Assembly (NCBI GenBank): GCA_035235625.1 | Contig: CP141141.1 | Coordinates: 42,245,719 to 42,309,718, forward strand | Source of the DNA: Saururus chinensis | Lineage: Eukaryota > Streptophyta > Magnoliopsida > Piperales > Saururaceae | Direction of reading: 5' to 3' | DNA length: 64,000 nucleotides | In this document: positions 37,001 to 48,234 of the stretch, piece after piece | Numbering within the stretch: position 1 is the stretch's first letter | Layout of the letters: every line of letters begins with the position of its first letter | The notes under the pieces: model-generated | Databases searched by the model: none | What the model saw: the letters and a program-made list of their open reading frames with translations, nothing else | What the model was told of the DNA's origin: nothing | Translations under genes and position numbers: made by a program

Positions 37001-39977
37001 GCATGTCCATTCATACCCTGAGATTGATATCAGCCTACCATGTTCAGTTTTCATGTTTCTACATATTCTATGCCCACTTTACACTTTCCATCTCCAATGG
37101 GTCACATTTCTTTGAACATGAAGTTGAACAGCGAATTTTCTTTCACATTAGCACAACAAGAACTGCTAAATCAAATATTCTCATACAGTTCGAGTTGTAC
37201 ATAAGTATTTGTGTAGATTGAACCATTCTTCTAATGTTTTGTTCAGGGTAGCAATCCAGAAGCTTGAGATCAGTAAAACAGACTTGCAGAGGAAAATAGC
37301 AAAAGAGGTATACTTGTTAGGAACAGTATGTAACTATTATTTTTCTGGTGCGCTTGTTGGATCTTTGAACGTTTTTGACATGGTTGTGAGATCCTTGCAG
37401 GCAGATGAAAATGCTGTGCTACAAACTAGTTTAGAAAGGAGAAAACAGGCTTTGCGTGACCGTCGTTTGGCTCTTGAACAAGAAGTATGTTCCAAAGTCT
37501 CGTGTTGTCACCAAAATTCATTATTCTCCTTTGCATGCAGATATGATGGAAACCATTATATCCTAATTTGTTATTTTGTGTTCTATGAGAAAGTATGTAA
37601 AAAAAATGTTCCCAAGGTTTGAACAGGTTTCCTCTCTTGTTTGTTGAATGGACCGAGCCAGCTGGGTTAGAAGTGGTTAGATCCAGTATTCTATGATTGA
37701 ACAGGGTCAAGTAGTCTTATGCTATGTATATTTTTAGTGGAAATTATTTACTCAATATATGCTTTATTTGCTTTGAGAACATTATATCTTTACTAGGTTA
37801 TATTTTGAAGTTCATGAGAGCTGCATATGTCGCAGCCTTCCTGTTGTCATATATGATGCTATCCCTTCTCAATCATCTTGTTGGAACCCCGTTAAGCAAT
37901 CTTTTGGTTTTTTAATTGAAGATCATTTGTAGTTTTTAGGTCAAAAGATATCGGTGTTCAAATTATGTTTGTCCATTTGAATTCTGATACTGAAAGAATA
38001 TAAATGAAATAATAGCAAATTCAACATTTTTTTGCATATAAATTTGTTTTTTATCTTTGTAACTTACTCAGTCTAGATGCAGCTCTGTCCACACTCACAT
38101 CTAGGGTTTATACTTTTCTTTTAAGGGCAGATTATGTTTTATCACCCTTAAATTAATAATAGCTTTATCTAGCACCTGCTGTTGGAAGCTCTAATGACTA
38201 AACATTAATGTTACCACAGGTGTTAAGACTACAGGAACAGTTGCAAAAAGAAAGAGAACTGAGAGCAGCATTGGAGGCTGGCCTGGGCATGCCTGCAGGG
38301 GAATGTTCATCTGTTTCATTTGATATTGACAGCAAGGTATGCTGGTTCCGACAAATTTTATACAAACCTGAATCTAGTTTGCAGGAAGTTAATGCATTTT
38401 TTCCGCTTTGAAGACGAGGGAGGAGCTAGAAGAAGTTGCCCAAGCTGAAGCAGATGTTATCAAGTTAAAAGCGAAGGTTTCAAATCTGCATGAGCAGCTC
38501 AATCAGCAAGCTCAAAGTAACCGACGTTGTGAAACATGTGGACATAATTATTCAAATTCCAATAGCAGATCGACCCAGTAAGTACAATATATTTATAGGC
38601 TGTGCGGGTTTCCATCAACTAATTCAAACTTAGACACTGGTCTAATTTATTTTTGAGTAATGTTGTGCATGGAGGCTGGGCCTGGCAGAAGTTCTAACAT
38701 CTACAGAACCCATGGCAAGAGTACTGTTGGTACATTGTTGCTTGGGTGTATTTTTTACTTTTAATTAAGTTTCTAGAGTTTGTATTCAAGTTAGTAACAG
38801 TGGTACATTAGTTAGTGTTAGCAGTGTTTCCTTTTCTGTTTAGACATATACCGAGGCAACAATGAAAAAGAACTATTCTGGATTGTTGATTAATTCAAGG
38901 AGTGTTAATTATGTGACTAGTTAAATTTCAGCTTTTTTATTGCTGAACTGGCTTAGAATAATTTGATAGGCTGCAATGTATTCCTTATTTTCCTCTTTTA
39001 CCACATCTATATTATGCAGGAACATTGAGCTGAAGTCTGTCGAGAACTCCACTAGAAAAGTGGTATTTCTTTTCTGAAGATTTTTCCCACTAGTTAGACA
39101 CACATTTTAGGCAAAACATCCTCTTTGCCTTGAGTCTTATCTAGTTTACCTCATGTACAGGATGCTTTGCCACCGGTAGAATGTGACGCTGTGATGAAAC
39201 AAGATCAGACAACAACCCGGAATGTTACATCTGTTCAGAAGCAGCAAACAAGTTTTTCCTCTGGGAACAATTCTCGATTGTCGGAAGCAAAATCTCTTCC
39301 ACCAAAGAAGCATACAAAACTGTCCAACACAAAGAGTCCTAAATTCACAGATTCAACTTCTGGCTCAACTAACAAAGCTGTCTCCCAGAAACTCCTGGCA
39401 AGTGGTGGAAGTGTGAATGGTCTCAAGTCAGTCGATACTGAGAATGCTGCTACAAAAGATAAAGATCAACCCTCTTTAAAAAGCAAAATGCAACAATCAA
39501 ACTCGTCAAGTGAGAACAATAGTCCTAAATCATCTGCACAAGTTATTGGATCATATGGTGAAGAGACATCAGATGCAGTTTTTGACACTTCTGCTGGTTT
39601 GTTTATGGAGGAGACTGTAACAGACACTTCTGCTCCAACAAAAAAAATTAAAGGGGCAAATATTAGCCCCTCCAATGAGGAGTCACCAACTTCTGCACCT
39701 GCCTCAGCTTCGAAGAAACCTACAGGGAGGACTGAGGTATTATATAAAATTTACAATTTGGCATTTTTTCCCCACAATAAGAACATCCAGGAGATAACAT
39801 TTTGATTGTATAATCAATCAGGGACAAACTGCTTCATCTGCCTTAACCCGGTTGACGAACCGGTTCAATTTTAGAAGGGAAAGGCGAACTTCCTCAACTG
39901 AGCTTCCCTCAACGGACCCACCTGGCAATACTCCAAATTCAGAAGCTACTGCACCTGTAAGGACTAACTCTAGATGA
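24802..39977 (+). CDS. REN1: PH-domain Rho GTPase-activating protein, REN1 type
   Basis: Switches off ROP GTPases; Arabidopsis REN1 restricts ROP1 at the pollen-tube tip. Exons: 24802-24831, 24998-25066, 25623-25659, 25794-25870, 26660-26730, 27587-27665, 27790-27934, 28575-28694, 28871-28948, 29147-29202, 29374-29443, 29585-29669, 30274-30517, 32973-33185, 33553-34059, 34307-34356, 37247-37307, 37401-37484, 38220-38336, 38414-38577, 39020-39062, 39161-39736, 39822-39977 (TGA). Total 3132 nt, 1043 aa, one frame. PH domain residues about 34-140 (VFKSGYLFISSK, then GWTSWKKRWFILTRTSLVFF). RhoGAP about 180-387, with the arginine finger in GIKVEGILRQ (about R218). An acidic Ser/Glu stretch and PWPPPINDFEIVD follow, then a coiled coil about 644-740, then a conserved Arg-rich C-terminus (LTRLTNRFNFRRERR). 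The start was chosen because MVSRNEETSEGDG joins in frame to the PH domain. Confidence 0.93.
28296..28452. mobile_element. MITE, GATATTCC family, copy 2, in REN1-like intron 7
   Basis: Terminal inverted repeats of roughly 50 bases with mismatches. The left end has GATATTTTCACA and CAAAAACTCACACATGTGT; the right end has ACATGTGTGAGTTTTTGTGG and TGTGGGAATATC. Same family as 18282-18425. It lies about 120 bp upstream of the exon at 28575. Confidence 0.75.
30518..32972. other. Large intron 13 of REN1-like gene
   Basis: A 2.45-kb AT-rich intron. Nothing coding was recognised. A purine-rich stretch (about 31490-31700) and a G-rich run (32600-32630) stand out in composition only. Confidence 0.6.
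35530..35912 (-). mobile_element. Copia-like LTR in REN1-like intron 16 (minus orientation)
   Basis: The segment starts TGTTAGAAACC and ends CTCCTCTAACA, giving 6-bp TG...CA inverted ends. Next to it on the minus strand (35529 leftwards) the sequence reads TGGTATTATAGATG, resembling the TGGTAT primer-binding site complementary to initiator tRNA-Met. A second, truncated copy of the LTR edge lies at about 35336-35420 (GTTGCCTCAAAAGCTT and AGATTATCCAAC shared), so this is a remnant of a decayed element. No pol domain was recognised nearby. It sits in the 2.9-kb intron 34357-37246. Confidence 0.65.
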
Positions 39978-41150
39978 CACGTCGAGAAGGTGACTAACGT
40001 CATTGTATCCTGTTCACTACATGTACAGTTAATCAACATGTACCTTTAGACGATCAAGTCGATTAACCTTCAATGATTATAATTTATATGGCGAGGTTGC
40101 CGACTCTCTCTCAGAGGGCCATTAGTGCAGGCCGAAAACTAACTGAATCTAAAATTTAATGGAAAAGATTGTGATTTGTGTTTGTCATTGGCAACCAAGT
40201 ACATCTATCTTTAGATGTATATGTATGAAAGGAAACAAGAAATCTCAGCTGCAAATTTGTGTAAATATTCATTGGCACCTCATCTAGTTGAGAATATTTA
40301 TCATCTATGGATACCTTCCCCGTACTCTTAACTCATTCGGGTGGATTTAAATGTTAGAACATTAGAGAAAAGTTTGAACGAAAATCATGTCAATCTTCCC
40401 AAGGACACATTCAATATGCGCAATTGGAACTGAATAATTACAATTTTGATGTGTTTAATTGTATGAATTCGTTCTTAGTAAGGGTAACAATTATGTGTGG
40501 ATCTTGATGTGATCTCGTAATCTCCTAAAAGAGTGTAGGTCTCCTCTCTCCTTATGCCGCTGTTTATCTTGAGTCCTAATCTCTTTCGAACGGGTGGAGA
40601 GCAGCGCTGAACGGGGGCGGGGCTGTCACTGACCAGTGGCCAAGTCTCTTCAAAATGCCGAAACCTAAACTTGTCATTCAGTCCATTGAAGAGCCTATTG
40701 TTTCCAATTTCCTAATTTGCGTTGCTTGCTGGGACGAATAGAGAATCAAATAAGAAAAGTTTTAGTTTGTCAACACAGCGACCGTTTTAGGCCATTTGAC
40801 TTCGATCGTTCATGTTAACAAAATTGCGCTTTTTCTTCTTTCATTTCTTTTTACCCTAAAAAAGTCAAAACTGACAGTCCTGCGCATGTATCCAAGCTCG
40901 GAGCTGAATCTGCTACAGCTATACCATTCCCATATTTGGTTCCTGTTCCTTTCCACCAGGTCTGAGCCTCTTAACACAATTTCCATGGTTACTTACTGGG
41001 GAAGATTGATCATGCGGAGGCTTTGGGCCTTTCCCACCTGTTAAAATCTTCCAAAACATTTAGCCGTAAATGAACGTTAGCAAACAAAACCAAGCTGTCA
41101 AATCATTCCGACGGGGGAACTTTTACGAGGCAAGGCCTTATGAGTTTGGC

Positions 41151-41749
41151 TCGGGCTGTACAAAAAACCCGGACCCGACCCAACCCAACCCGGGTGAAAC
41201 AGACCTAAAATTGACCGGGTTCGGGGCGGGTCGGGTACTATCTTGGGTCGGATAGGGTTTAAAAAAAAAAACTCGCATCCTTTTCGGGTAGGGTCGGGTT
41301 TAACAAAAAAAAACCCAAGAACCTGACTCAACCTGACTCAACATTATACATCTCTACATGAACCTTAATCTCATTACTCTAATTGCTTTGGATTAGGCGT
41401 CATAATGTGGCTAACTCTATATAAATTTCTAATATGACTAATACAATAGTTATTAAGGAACAATACTTTATTATAAGTAGTAATTTTTGGTTTTTTATAA
41501 GCAAAAGGTTTAATGGTACTATGTGATTATAAATTTATCATTTGAATTGTTAGGTTTAGTAGAAAATTAATTTAACCCGGGTTTTATCTCAGGTTCTCAG
41601 GTAGGGTCAGGTTTTATCTCGGGTCGGGTCGGGTATAAGAATCTCGAGTTCTATCTCGGGTAGGGTTGGGTATAGTAATCTCGGGTTCTATCTTGGGTAG
41701 GGTCGGGTACTGCATTACTCGACACTATCCTACCCGAGATGCAGCCCTA
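41151..41749. mobile_element. Non-autonomous hAT element with perfect 8-bp target duplication
   Basis: The ends TCGGGCTGTA and TGCAGCCCTA are inverted repeats with small differences. Both sides are flanked by AGTTTGGC (41143-41150 and 41750-41757), an exact 8-bp duplication as hAT transposases make. The subterminal regions are packed with GGGTCGGGT/ACCCGACCC repeats, the usual transposase-binding pattern of this group. The 599-bp element has no coding capacity. Confidence 0.88.
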
Positions 41750-41889
41750 AGTTTGGCCCAGGGTTCTTGAGGTCTTATATACCTTTTATATAAAAATTGA
41801 GGTGAGCTTGGGCTCACGCGCAGCTGCCCAGGCATACCGGGCCGTCAAATTTATATTTGACAGCCCACACTACTCAGAACAACCTCAAT

Positions 41890-41891
<2 letters not shown>

Positions 41892-41920
<29 letters not shown>
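41892..41920. repeat. (TA)n microsatellite
   Basis: About 29 bases of alternating AT between the hAT element and the DIC-like gene. Confidence 0.9.
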
Positions 41921-42263
41921 GACTTAGGGTCAAAATTAAAGGAAAAAAATAGTAAAAAAAAGTATAAAATAGGATGTATATACAGTCAAAGAGCTGCAAC
42001 ACTCATTAGAGCTCTAATTCCTTGACCGTCAAATCATAGAGCTAAAGCTTTAGCGATCTGTAATTTTGGCTAATTTTTTCATATAAAAAGGGGGTTATGT
42101 ACATGTTTCCATAATAGAGGGAATTATATATCCGCATTTTCAAAGAATAAGTGTCATTTATCCTATATTTAATTAGGGACAATAATAAGGTTAATAAAAA
42201 TATGGTGGGAAATTTCAGCAGTGTTTGAGTTGGGTTATGTCATATGTCAATGTGGAGGCCAAC

Positions 42264-42271
42264 TATAAATA
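42264..42271 (+). promoter_or_regulatory. TATA box of DIC-like gene, with predicted leader intron downstream
   Basis: TATAAATA followed by a pyrimidine-rich leader. The leader appears to contain an intron from 42415 (AGTGAG|GTAAAC) to 42579 (TTTTGCAG|AATAAG), ending 29 bases before the ATG at 42609. This is sequence inference; no transcript was seen. Confidence 0.6.
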
Positions 42272-42608
42272 GGCTGAGGCATCTTCTTCCGCCCGTCCTC
42301 TCCAGCCTCTTATCTTTCCAGTGTATTTGGAGTCATATGTCTCAGAGGCCCAACGTCCCCCACTCTTCCTCAATCGCCTTTGCCCTCCACTCTCATCTCC
42401 TGGTCTCTAGTGAGGTAAACCCCAACTCCAACTGGTCCCTCTCCTCTCCTCCAACTTCCTCCTTCTGAGACACAGCCCAGATCCTTCCCCCATCTCACTG
42501 CCTTCCTCTCACCCTGGTCTTTTCTTTCTTTACGGACTTATTTCTCGTCATCATCGTATTTACATAACTTGTTTTGCAGAATAAGAGAGAAGGCGTGCAA
42601 TATTCGGA

Positions 42609-43562
42609 ATGGGTCTCAAGGCGTTCGTGGAAGGAGGGATCGCCTCCATTGTAGCTGGCTGCTCCACCCACCCCCTCGACCTCATCAAGGTCCGCATGCA
42701 GCTCCAGGGCGAAGCACCTCCGCCAGTCCCTTCCCTTCGCCCCGCCCTTGCCTTTCACACCACCTCTTCTGCCACTATCCCTCCCGTTTATCCTCCTGCT
42801 CCTCCGAAGGTTGGACCCATCTCTGTTGGTGTCAACATCGTCCGCACCGAGGGGGTTTCGGCCCTCTTCTCCGGCGTGTCGGCCACCGTGCTCCGCCAGA
42901 CCTTCTACTCCACCACCCGGATGGGGTTGTACGAGATGCTGAAGCAGAGGTGGACCGACCCCGAGACACGCAGCATACCCCTGGTCCGCAAGATAGCCGC
43001 CGGGCTCGTGGCCGGCGGGGTGGGGGCCGCCGTGGGGAACCCGGCGGACGTGGCAATGGTCCGGATGCAGGCGGACGGGCGGCTGCCGCCGGAGCAGCGG
43101 CGGAACTACCGAAACGCTGCGGACGCGATCGCGCGGATGGTGAGGCAGGAGGGGGTGGGGAGCCTGTGGCGGGGGTCGGCGCTGACGGTGAACCGGGCGA
43201 TGATCGTGACGGCGTCGCAGCTGGCGACGTACGACCAGGCGAAGGAGGCGATCGTGGGGAGCGGGGCTATGGGGGACGGGCTTGGGACGCACGTGGTGGC
43301 GAGCTTCGGGGCGGGGCTGGTGGCGGCGGTGGCGTCGAACCCGGTGGACGTGATAAAGACAAGGGTGATGAACATGAAGGTGGGGGCGGACGGGGTGGCG
43401 CCGTACAAGGGGGCGGTGGACTGCTTCGTGAAGACGGTGAGGGCGGAGGGGCCGATGGCGCTGTACAAGGGGTTCATCCCGACCATCTCCCGGCAGGGGC
43501 CCTTCACCATCGTCCTCTTCGTCACCCTCGAGCAAGTCCGATCCCTCCTCAAGGACTTCTAA
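42609..43562 (+). CDS. Mitochondrial dicarboxylate carrier (DIC/UCP-like)
   Basis: Inner-membrane carrier exchanging dicarboxylates such as malate, oxaloacetate or succinate with phosphate or sulfate. Intronless, 317 aa, like Arabidopsis DIC1-3. Three mitochondrial-carrier repeats are visible, each with the P-x-[DE]-x-x-[KR] signature: HPLDLIKVRMQ (P22), NPADVAMVRMQ (P145, where the usual K/R is Met) and NPVDVIKTRV (P245). The MGLKAFVEGGIASIVAGCST start, the RQTFYSTTRMGLYE block and the end GPFTIVLFVTLEQVRSLLKD are typical of DIC proteins. An insertion rich in Pro (about residues 38-68) is also usual in this subfamily. The second half is extremely GC-rich, which creates long spurious ORFs in other frames. 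Arabidopsis DIC2 (At4g24570) lies beside REN1, so this may be its orthologue. Confidence 0.95.
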   Translation: MGLKAFVEGGIASIVAGCSTHPLDLIKVRMQLQGEAPPPVPSLRPALAFHTTSSATIPPVYPPAPPKVGPISVGVNIVRTEGVSALFSGVSATVLRQTFYSTTRMGLYEMLKQRWTDPETRSIPLVRKIAAGLVAGGVGAAVGNPADVAMVRMQADGRLPPEQRRNYRNAADAIARMVRQEGVGSLWRGSALTVNRAMIVTASQLATYDQAKEAIVGSGAMGDGLGTHVVASFGAGLVAAVASNPVDVIKTRVMNMKVGADGVAPYKGAVDCFVKTVRAEGPMALYKGFIPTISRQGPFTIVLFVTLEQVRSLLKDF

Positions 43563-44389
43563 TTAATCCCTTTGGCCTCCCTTTTTAGCACTAATGATGG
43601 CGACCAAAATAATCTCTTCTACTAATACTTACGTACTATGTTATTACTGAATTATTTTTGTAATATCATAATTATTTAATAATTCAGTTACTTATTTATT
43701 AAATCCATCTAAAATACATATCTAATTGTTTTTGTTTTGTGCTGCTTCATATGGGAGGGTGAGTAATGATACACTATAAGGTTTCATATGTGATAAAACA
43801 TATTCTATCATATACGGGGAACAAAGGTCTCAATGTCTTAGCAGTGACCTCTCCTTCGAGACACTATTGAAGGTTTCTTGGCGGCGGTACCATCAATCAA
43901 ATAAAATTTACTTACATAGAGACTGCAGTTCTATGTCAAATTTTGCATATTTTGACAATGACCTCCCCCATTGGAAATTATTTAAATTTTTTTCAGACAA
44001 ATAACAAGATAAGGGGGAAAGTAAAAAAGATTATAAAAGAAGAGCCACAATAGAGGGAGAAAAAGGAAAATGGTTAGAGAAGAGGAACCGCAAGTGATGG
44101 GGGGAGATGGAAGAGCTCACATCGAAGGAGGAAGATTGGAAATAGGACAATGAAAGAGCGGAAATAAAATTAAAATAAATATTAAGGACGGGAGGGGGGT
44201 ATTTAGTAATTTATTTAAATTTTTTGGGGTATATAAAATATATGTATACAAAAGTGAGCACTACTAATTAACGGTATTTAGATGATAAAATAGGTTCCGC
44301 TATCATTAAAGTATTTTTTTATAAATCTTGTTAAATTAAATTGGCAGAAAATATAAATTTTATAAGATTTTATCATATGTAATATTTTC

Positions 44390-44575
44390 TCTAGTTTATA
44401 TTATTAATTATATTTAAAAAATAATAATTTTTATCTAATAGTAAAATGTACATTAAAAATAAGTTAATAATATTTTTTAAGTACCTAATTATTTAAATTA
44501 AACAAAATAAATTTATTAATACAGAAAAAAATAACTAAATAAAGTTATTAATTTAAAATAATTATAAATTATCAT
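44390..44575. mobile_element. Stowaway-like MITE
   Basis: The left TTTATATTATTAATTATATT and the right AAATAAAGTTATTAATTTAA are inverted relatives of each other and of the other family members in this window. Boundaries are approximate. Confidence 0.5.
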
Positions 44576-45938
44576 CACAAATATCAATGGGGAAAATTAA
44601 ATTTTGGTCTGTTTCCAAGAACGTGGGAAATAAGATTTTGTGATTAAGGGGGCGGGCTGATATAATGTCAACGAGGGCTCCTAAGCGTTTTCTACACCGA
44701 TGCTCATTGTCCGAAGCATTAAAAACGCGAGATGCATGGTGCAAGCAACTGTTGACACGCACATGAAAAGATGGTAATGTTGTGTATGATTGATTCCCTT
44801 CCGGAGTGGGGGGACCCGTATGTCTGTTGTTCAGTTGCGATGATTATTAATTAAATGAAGCGTTAGCGTGTGGATCAGAAATGATTGTGGGAACTTGTGA
44901 CCCGAAATGCTCCTAATTTTCTTCCCACCGACGGAATCAGTTGCACCAAGCCATTTAATTGCAATCGACTTAAATACGCTATATTTTCTTAATTATGTTT
45001 TTGAAGAAAACTCAAAATGTCCTTGTGAAATTTTGGGTGTTTTCCACTTCGTTTTGCCCGTCATTCTTTTGGAGTGGATTGGCCAATTTTTATTTGGCAA
45101 ATCAATTGCTTTCTTACGTTTATTATAGGTGGAGGGAGGAGACACCCAGTCTAATAACGAAGCTGATGTGGAATGTTTTAAGTTTCAACAGTATATATTC
45201 CTTCTCTTAGCACGGTAACATGGGAGGGAAGAAATGCAATTATTGAATATGATTCGGAGACAACAGGTAAGCAAAGAATAATTCATATGGATACGCCTCA
45301 ATGGCTACCATATAGAGGTTGAAAACGTGGCTGATTGAGTAGTAAAAAACGTTTTTTTTTGTTTTTGTTTTTTGGGAAGAAGGGGAAACAAAATTTTCAA
45401 CAGAAAAACAAGTCGAAAGAAGTCTTTTAATCAATAATGAATTCATTTGAATTCTGCACAGATTGTGGCCTAACTTCTACTATTATTTGAGTGTATAGAT
45501 GAAGTGACACATCTTTCCTTAAAACGATACGTTTTACGTAAAAAAAGAAGAAGAAGAAGTGATATTACACTTTAATTCATTATTTAAGCACCGTTAATTA
45601 GGCTGTATCAAATTCTCACCGATGTTAATGTGGCTAGATGACTTTATTAAAACCACAATTGAGACCAAAAAATCAATCTGAGATTTTGTAGGGGACCGAT
45701 GGCTGATGGACGTCATTGATAGCCTTGGTCAATTTTTATACCAGAAGATGTTGATATGATTAGCTATAGAGCTGATTCATCATGAAATCTTCAGCATTAC
45801 GGTTGTTACTGATGGCACGAGTTCCACTCTTATAACAAAAAAATCAACTATTCTTAATCAAATAGTATATTGTTCCGTCCCGCGTTAGTAGTTAGGGTAC
45901 GTATTTACTTTACTTGTAGTAGGTTTTATTGGTAATTT

Positions 45939-46031
45939 AATTAGGTTTATTTGGGTTTATGTCTAGCGAGTTGACTTATGTCTTTGTAGTCCATAGGATT
46001 AGGGTCAATATTATTTAGACCTTTTTTTTAA
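45939..46031. repeat. Dispersed repeat, copy 1 (second copy 49901-49996)
   Basis: Both copies begin AATTAGGTTTATTTGGGTTT, pass through GTTGACTTATGT and TAGGGTCAATATTATTT, and end GACCTTTTTT. They are in the same orientation about 4 kb apart on either side of the EF-hand gene. The style suits a retrotransposon LTR fragment, but no ends were identified. Confidence 0.6.
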
Positions 46032-46246
46032 TAATTAAAAATTAATAAAAATTAGAAGCTATTTAAATCCCTGTTTTTTCCCTCTATCTCCAAACAAAAG
46101 TAAAAAGTTTGATTTTTTTTTTACTTATATACCCCACTTTTCACCTACTCACTTGCTCCTTTATCCCCCATTTACCTTTTTTTTCTCCCAACGAGTTAAC
46201 CTAAAGAAAAAAAGATTTTTACTTTCTTATTCTCCTCAAGGGCAGT

Positions 46247-46322
46247 CGGCGAGCACTGTAGCCGCCGGCCACCGGTGAGCACTATAGTCGCCGGCCACCG
46301 ACGAGTATTATATTCGCCGGCG
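46247..46322. repeat. Three-copy 26-bp GC-rich tandem repeat
   Basis: Units start CGGCGAGCACTGTAGCCGCC, CGGTGAGCACTATAGTCGCC and CGACGAGTATTATATTCGCC. The copies decay progressively by C-to-T-type changes. It stands out as GC-rich within AT-rich surroundings. Confidence 0.7.
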
Positions 46323-47784
46323 TATAGTACTATAACTCCAGCGACGATTAAAAAGCTCATGTGATGGCTAAAAAAACTCCAGCTACCAAAAAGTTAGAAC
46401 TCATTTTGTAAGGGGAAAATTCGCCGCAGGTCCTAACTACCGCTTCTAATAACCGATTAGTCTCAACCAACTTTTTTTAGTCTTGCGTATCCTATATTTA
46501 ACTTTTTGTTTACTGATAAGTCCTTTTTATTTACTTCTATGCCATTATATTTTGAAAATCCCCACTCGTTTATTTCCTTGAATTCCAGTTTCCTTTAGAT
46601 CAGCTAATAACTTGTTCATCGGTCACAACTCCTCGCAGTCCGACTTGCAACTTCCAGCAACTCTCAGACTGTTACCGATATCAAGTACGATCAAGTATAA
46701 TAATACTCTTATAAACTAAAGTATAGTCATATTGTACACAAAAATATAAACTAGACAATGAAAAGGCTAAAGTAAACACTTTTATATTAATAGCCAAAGG
46801 TATTATTATACTCTGAAAATTGAAGTCGCAGCATGCGCTGGAGCCCGGCCGATCCGTCCAACCGGTAGAAGAATCGCATCTGTTCTTGCTCACTTCTGGT
46901 TGAGGTCCCGACCTACCTTTTTGTTCTGGTTTGTTTGTGCAAATTCACAGCAAATGCATTGCACACTAGTAAAATTTTGTTTTAGGAAGGTAAGAAAATG
47001 TAAGACTGGAGAGGAGGAATACGCTACATGGAGCAAACAAATTGCACTCACCTCCCTTAGACTTCTTTATATACGTTAAACCCCGCAATAGATTAACGCC
47101 GTTAACTTAGGTAGACAAGTTGACGATTATACCCCTCTCTTGTTAGTGTTCGAGGCTCCGGAGGCTTGCAGCCATGAATGATCCCATTCATGACTTAAAC
47201 ACTTCAATACTGATACTAATAATAATATTTGTAATAATAAATTGTATTTCTTCCGTAACCGAAAGTACTATTATACTCTAAAAATTGAATTTTAAACTTA
47301 AAGTATAATAACACTCTTTGTAATATTTAACTTATAAAATCTGTCATATGAGAAATTCTAGCCTATAATATTATTATAGTCTAAAAAATTATGCTAAAAT
47401 CATACTCAACAAAACCAATAACAAACCTAAAGTAAAACTTAAAATACAAGATGAAAAACAAATCTAAAATAAAATCATACTCTATAAAATTAATAATAAA
47501 AAAATCAAAAGTATATTCTACAATTAAAACCTAAAGTATATTCTACAATTAAAAGCTAAAGTATAATTATATTATACTAAATCATCAAAAAAGCTAAAGC
47601 GTTAATGGTCTTTTGATCATTAAAAAGGAAAGAGACTAACAAAGCTTCTGACTCTGAGCCAAAGGCCATTTAATCACCCTACCCTCTCTTTCCTCCCACC
47701 ATCCTCTTCTCCTCCTCCTCCTCTAGCATTTCCACCTTCTATGAACCTTCTTTGCTTTTGCATTTGCATTTTCCCTCATATACC

Positions 47785-48234
47785 ATGAAATTGAAGCCAA
47801 CATCCTTTCTTCCCTTCAGTTTGAAGTCCCGATCCGTCGAGCGGTTCGACCCAGGTTCTTTGAGCTCCGGTTCATCTGCGTCCTCCTCCTCAACTGACCT
47901 CAAGGAGACCCCCAAGAGCGTCCTCCCCGGGCAGGCCCGCAAGTGGCTCGACCTTGAACCCGAGCTCGACAACGCGGCCGAGGTGTTCCACCTCCTAGAC
48001 CGTGACGGGGACGGGAAGATCTCCAAACAGGAGATGGATCTGGTCTTCTGCCAGCTCGGTTTGGGGCCACCCACTGAGGAGGAGATGGGGCTGATCCTGG
48101 AGGAGGTGGACCAGGACGGGGACGGGTGCATCAGCTTGGAGGAGTTGGGCGGCTCCGAGGTGAGGGAGGCCTTCGACTACTACAACGCAGACGGGGGCGG
48201 GAAGATCTTCGCCGATGAGCTGTTCGGATATTAA
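47785..48234 (+). CDS. Truncated CML35/36-like EF-hand calcium-binding protein
   Basis: Calmodulin-like calcium sensor, apparently shortened. Single exon, 149 aa from the first ATG (47785). The N-terminus is basic then Ser-rich (residues 11-37), with a TPKSVLPGQ element as in CML35/36 proteins. EF-hand 1 loop is DRDGDGKISKQE (72-83) and EF-hand 2 loop is DQDGDGCISLEE (109-120), both canonical. EF-hand 3 (about 134-145) has Asn at X and Gly at Z where Asp is usual, and the frame stops at TAA right after ADELFGY. Family members normally run to about 200 residues with a fourth EF-hand, which is missing here. A pyrimidine-rich leader precedes it. It could be a functional short paralogue or a decaying copy. 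Confidence 0.8.
   Translation: MKLKPTSFLPFSLKSRSVERFDPGSLSSGSSASSSSTDLKETPKSVLPGQARKWLDLEPELDNAAEVFHLLDRDGDGKISKQEMDLVFCQLGLGPPTEEEMGLILEEVDQDGDGCISLEELGGSEVREAFDYYNADGGGKIFADELFGY

Larger units (their letters stand above)
39978..42608. other. Intergenic between REN1-like and DIC-like genes
   Basis: Begins with the REN1-like 3' UTR. It contains the hAT element at 41151-41749, a (TA)n tract at 41892-41920 and the DIC promoter (TATA box at 42264). Bases 40300-41140 hold nothing recognised. Confidence 0.65.
43563..47784. other. Intergenic between DIC-like and EF-hand genes
   Basis: No gene was recognised. It contains a Stowaway-like MITE (44390-44575), one copy of a dispersed 95-bp repeat (45939-46031) and a 26-bp tandem repeat (46247-46322). 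AT-rich tracts at 47200-47600 repeat short AAAGTATA motifs. A pyrimidine-rich leader (47670-47760) precedes the EF-hand gene. Confidence 0.6.

Noticed and set aside
42495-43535. 346-codon ORF on the minus strand opposite the DIC-like gene, and a 339-codon ORF in another + frame (42569-43588)
   Set aside because: Both are shadows of a very GC-rich coding sequence; the peptides are Arg/Pro/His- or Gly-rich and match no family. The 42609 frame is an unmistakable mitochondrial carrier.
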